From an uncultured Bacteroidota bacterium (lineage in GTDB: Bacteria > Bacteroidota > Bacteroidia > 2-12-FULL-35-15), in contig CAISYK010001117.1 in assembly GCA_903889605.1 (NCBI GenBank), positions 1 through 5,331 on the forward strand: DNA of 5,331 bases, read 5' to 3'. The notes beneath the pieces were generated by a model. That model saw only the letters and a list, made by a program, of their open reading frames with translations, was not told where the DNA came from and ran no database searches. Of this stretch, positions 5,299 through 5,331 are shown piece after piece. Numbering within the stretch: the stretch's first letter is position 1; every line of letters starts with the position of its first letter. A program made the position numbers and the translations under genes.

Positions 5299-5331
5299 AT
5301 GATTTTAAAAAAAAACATTGTAGAATTAAAA
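5299..5331 (+). CDS. Possible N-terminus of a rightward gene, cut by the window
   Basis: An ATG at 5299 opens a frame of 11 codons to the window end (MILKKNIVELK). It has no Shine-Dalgarno sequence, as for the other genes here, and an A/T-rich leader. No convincing TAnnTTTG box was seen upstream. Divergent orientation to the TerB-like gene with a dyad in between would suit a regulator gene, but 11 residues cannot identify a family and chance occurrence is quite possible. Confidence 0.25.
   Translation, partial: MILKKNIVELK

Noticed and set aside
1..5331. Mobile element, CRISPR array, tRNA or rRNA gene, or a new multi-gene system
   Set aside because: No transposase or integrase, spaced direct repeats, or RNA gene signatures were seen, and the alternating gene directions argue against a co-transcribed system.

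Overview
The window looks like a piece of a Bacteroidota chromosome. The DNA is AT-rich. None of the start codons has a Shine-Dalgarno sequence in front of it. Several genes instead carry the Bacteroidota-type -7 box TAnnTTTG (perfect at 3 sites, 7/8 at 2 more). The proteins also fit: AlaRS and Ung of Bacteroidota style, a small lipoprotein-like peptide, and a secreted beta-rich protein whose signal peptide ends in TQAQ. I cannot name the genus.

Layout: alaS (47-2737, +) is complete and converges on ung (2853-3533, -). The 115-bp gap between them holds an 18-position, almost perfect inverted repeat (2779-2815) that resembles a dispersed REP-type element, and a weak A/T-flanked hairpin that could terminate transcription both ways. 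Upstream of ung lies a divergent promoter region. One -7 box faces ung, and a textbook TTTG-N20-TAGATTTG promoter faces a 51-codon gene for a small lipoprotein-like peptide (3693-3848, +). A 324-bp stretch without a convincing gene follows (3849-4172); it contains several inverted repeats. Next is a 223-residue signal-peptide-bearing, probably outer-membrane beta-barrel protein (4173-4844, +), which converges with a TerB-like gene (4865-5221, -) across only 20 bp. The end of the window holds a 17-bp perfect dyad (5255-5271), an operator candidate upstream of the TerB-like gene, and then a possible start of a rightward gene at 5299.

Functionally this is mostly housekeeping: alanine charging of tRNA with editing (alaS) and removal of uracil from DNA (ung). 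Three small accessory or envelope genes of unknown role accompany them. Orientations alternate, so each gene appears to be its own transcription unit and there is no operon that would imply a joint pathway. I see no mobile element, CRISPR array, tRNA or rRNA, and no convincing new multi-gene system. The items most worth a second look are the 2779-2815 palindrome, the 51-residue peptide with its strong promoter, and the dyad upstream of the TerB-like gene.
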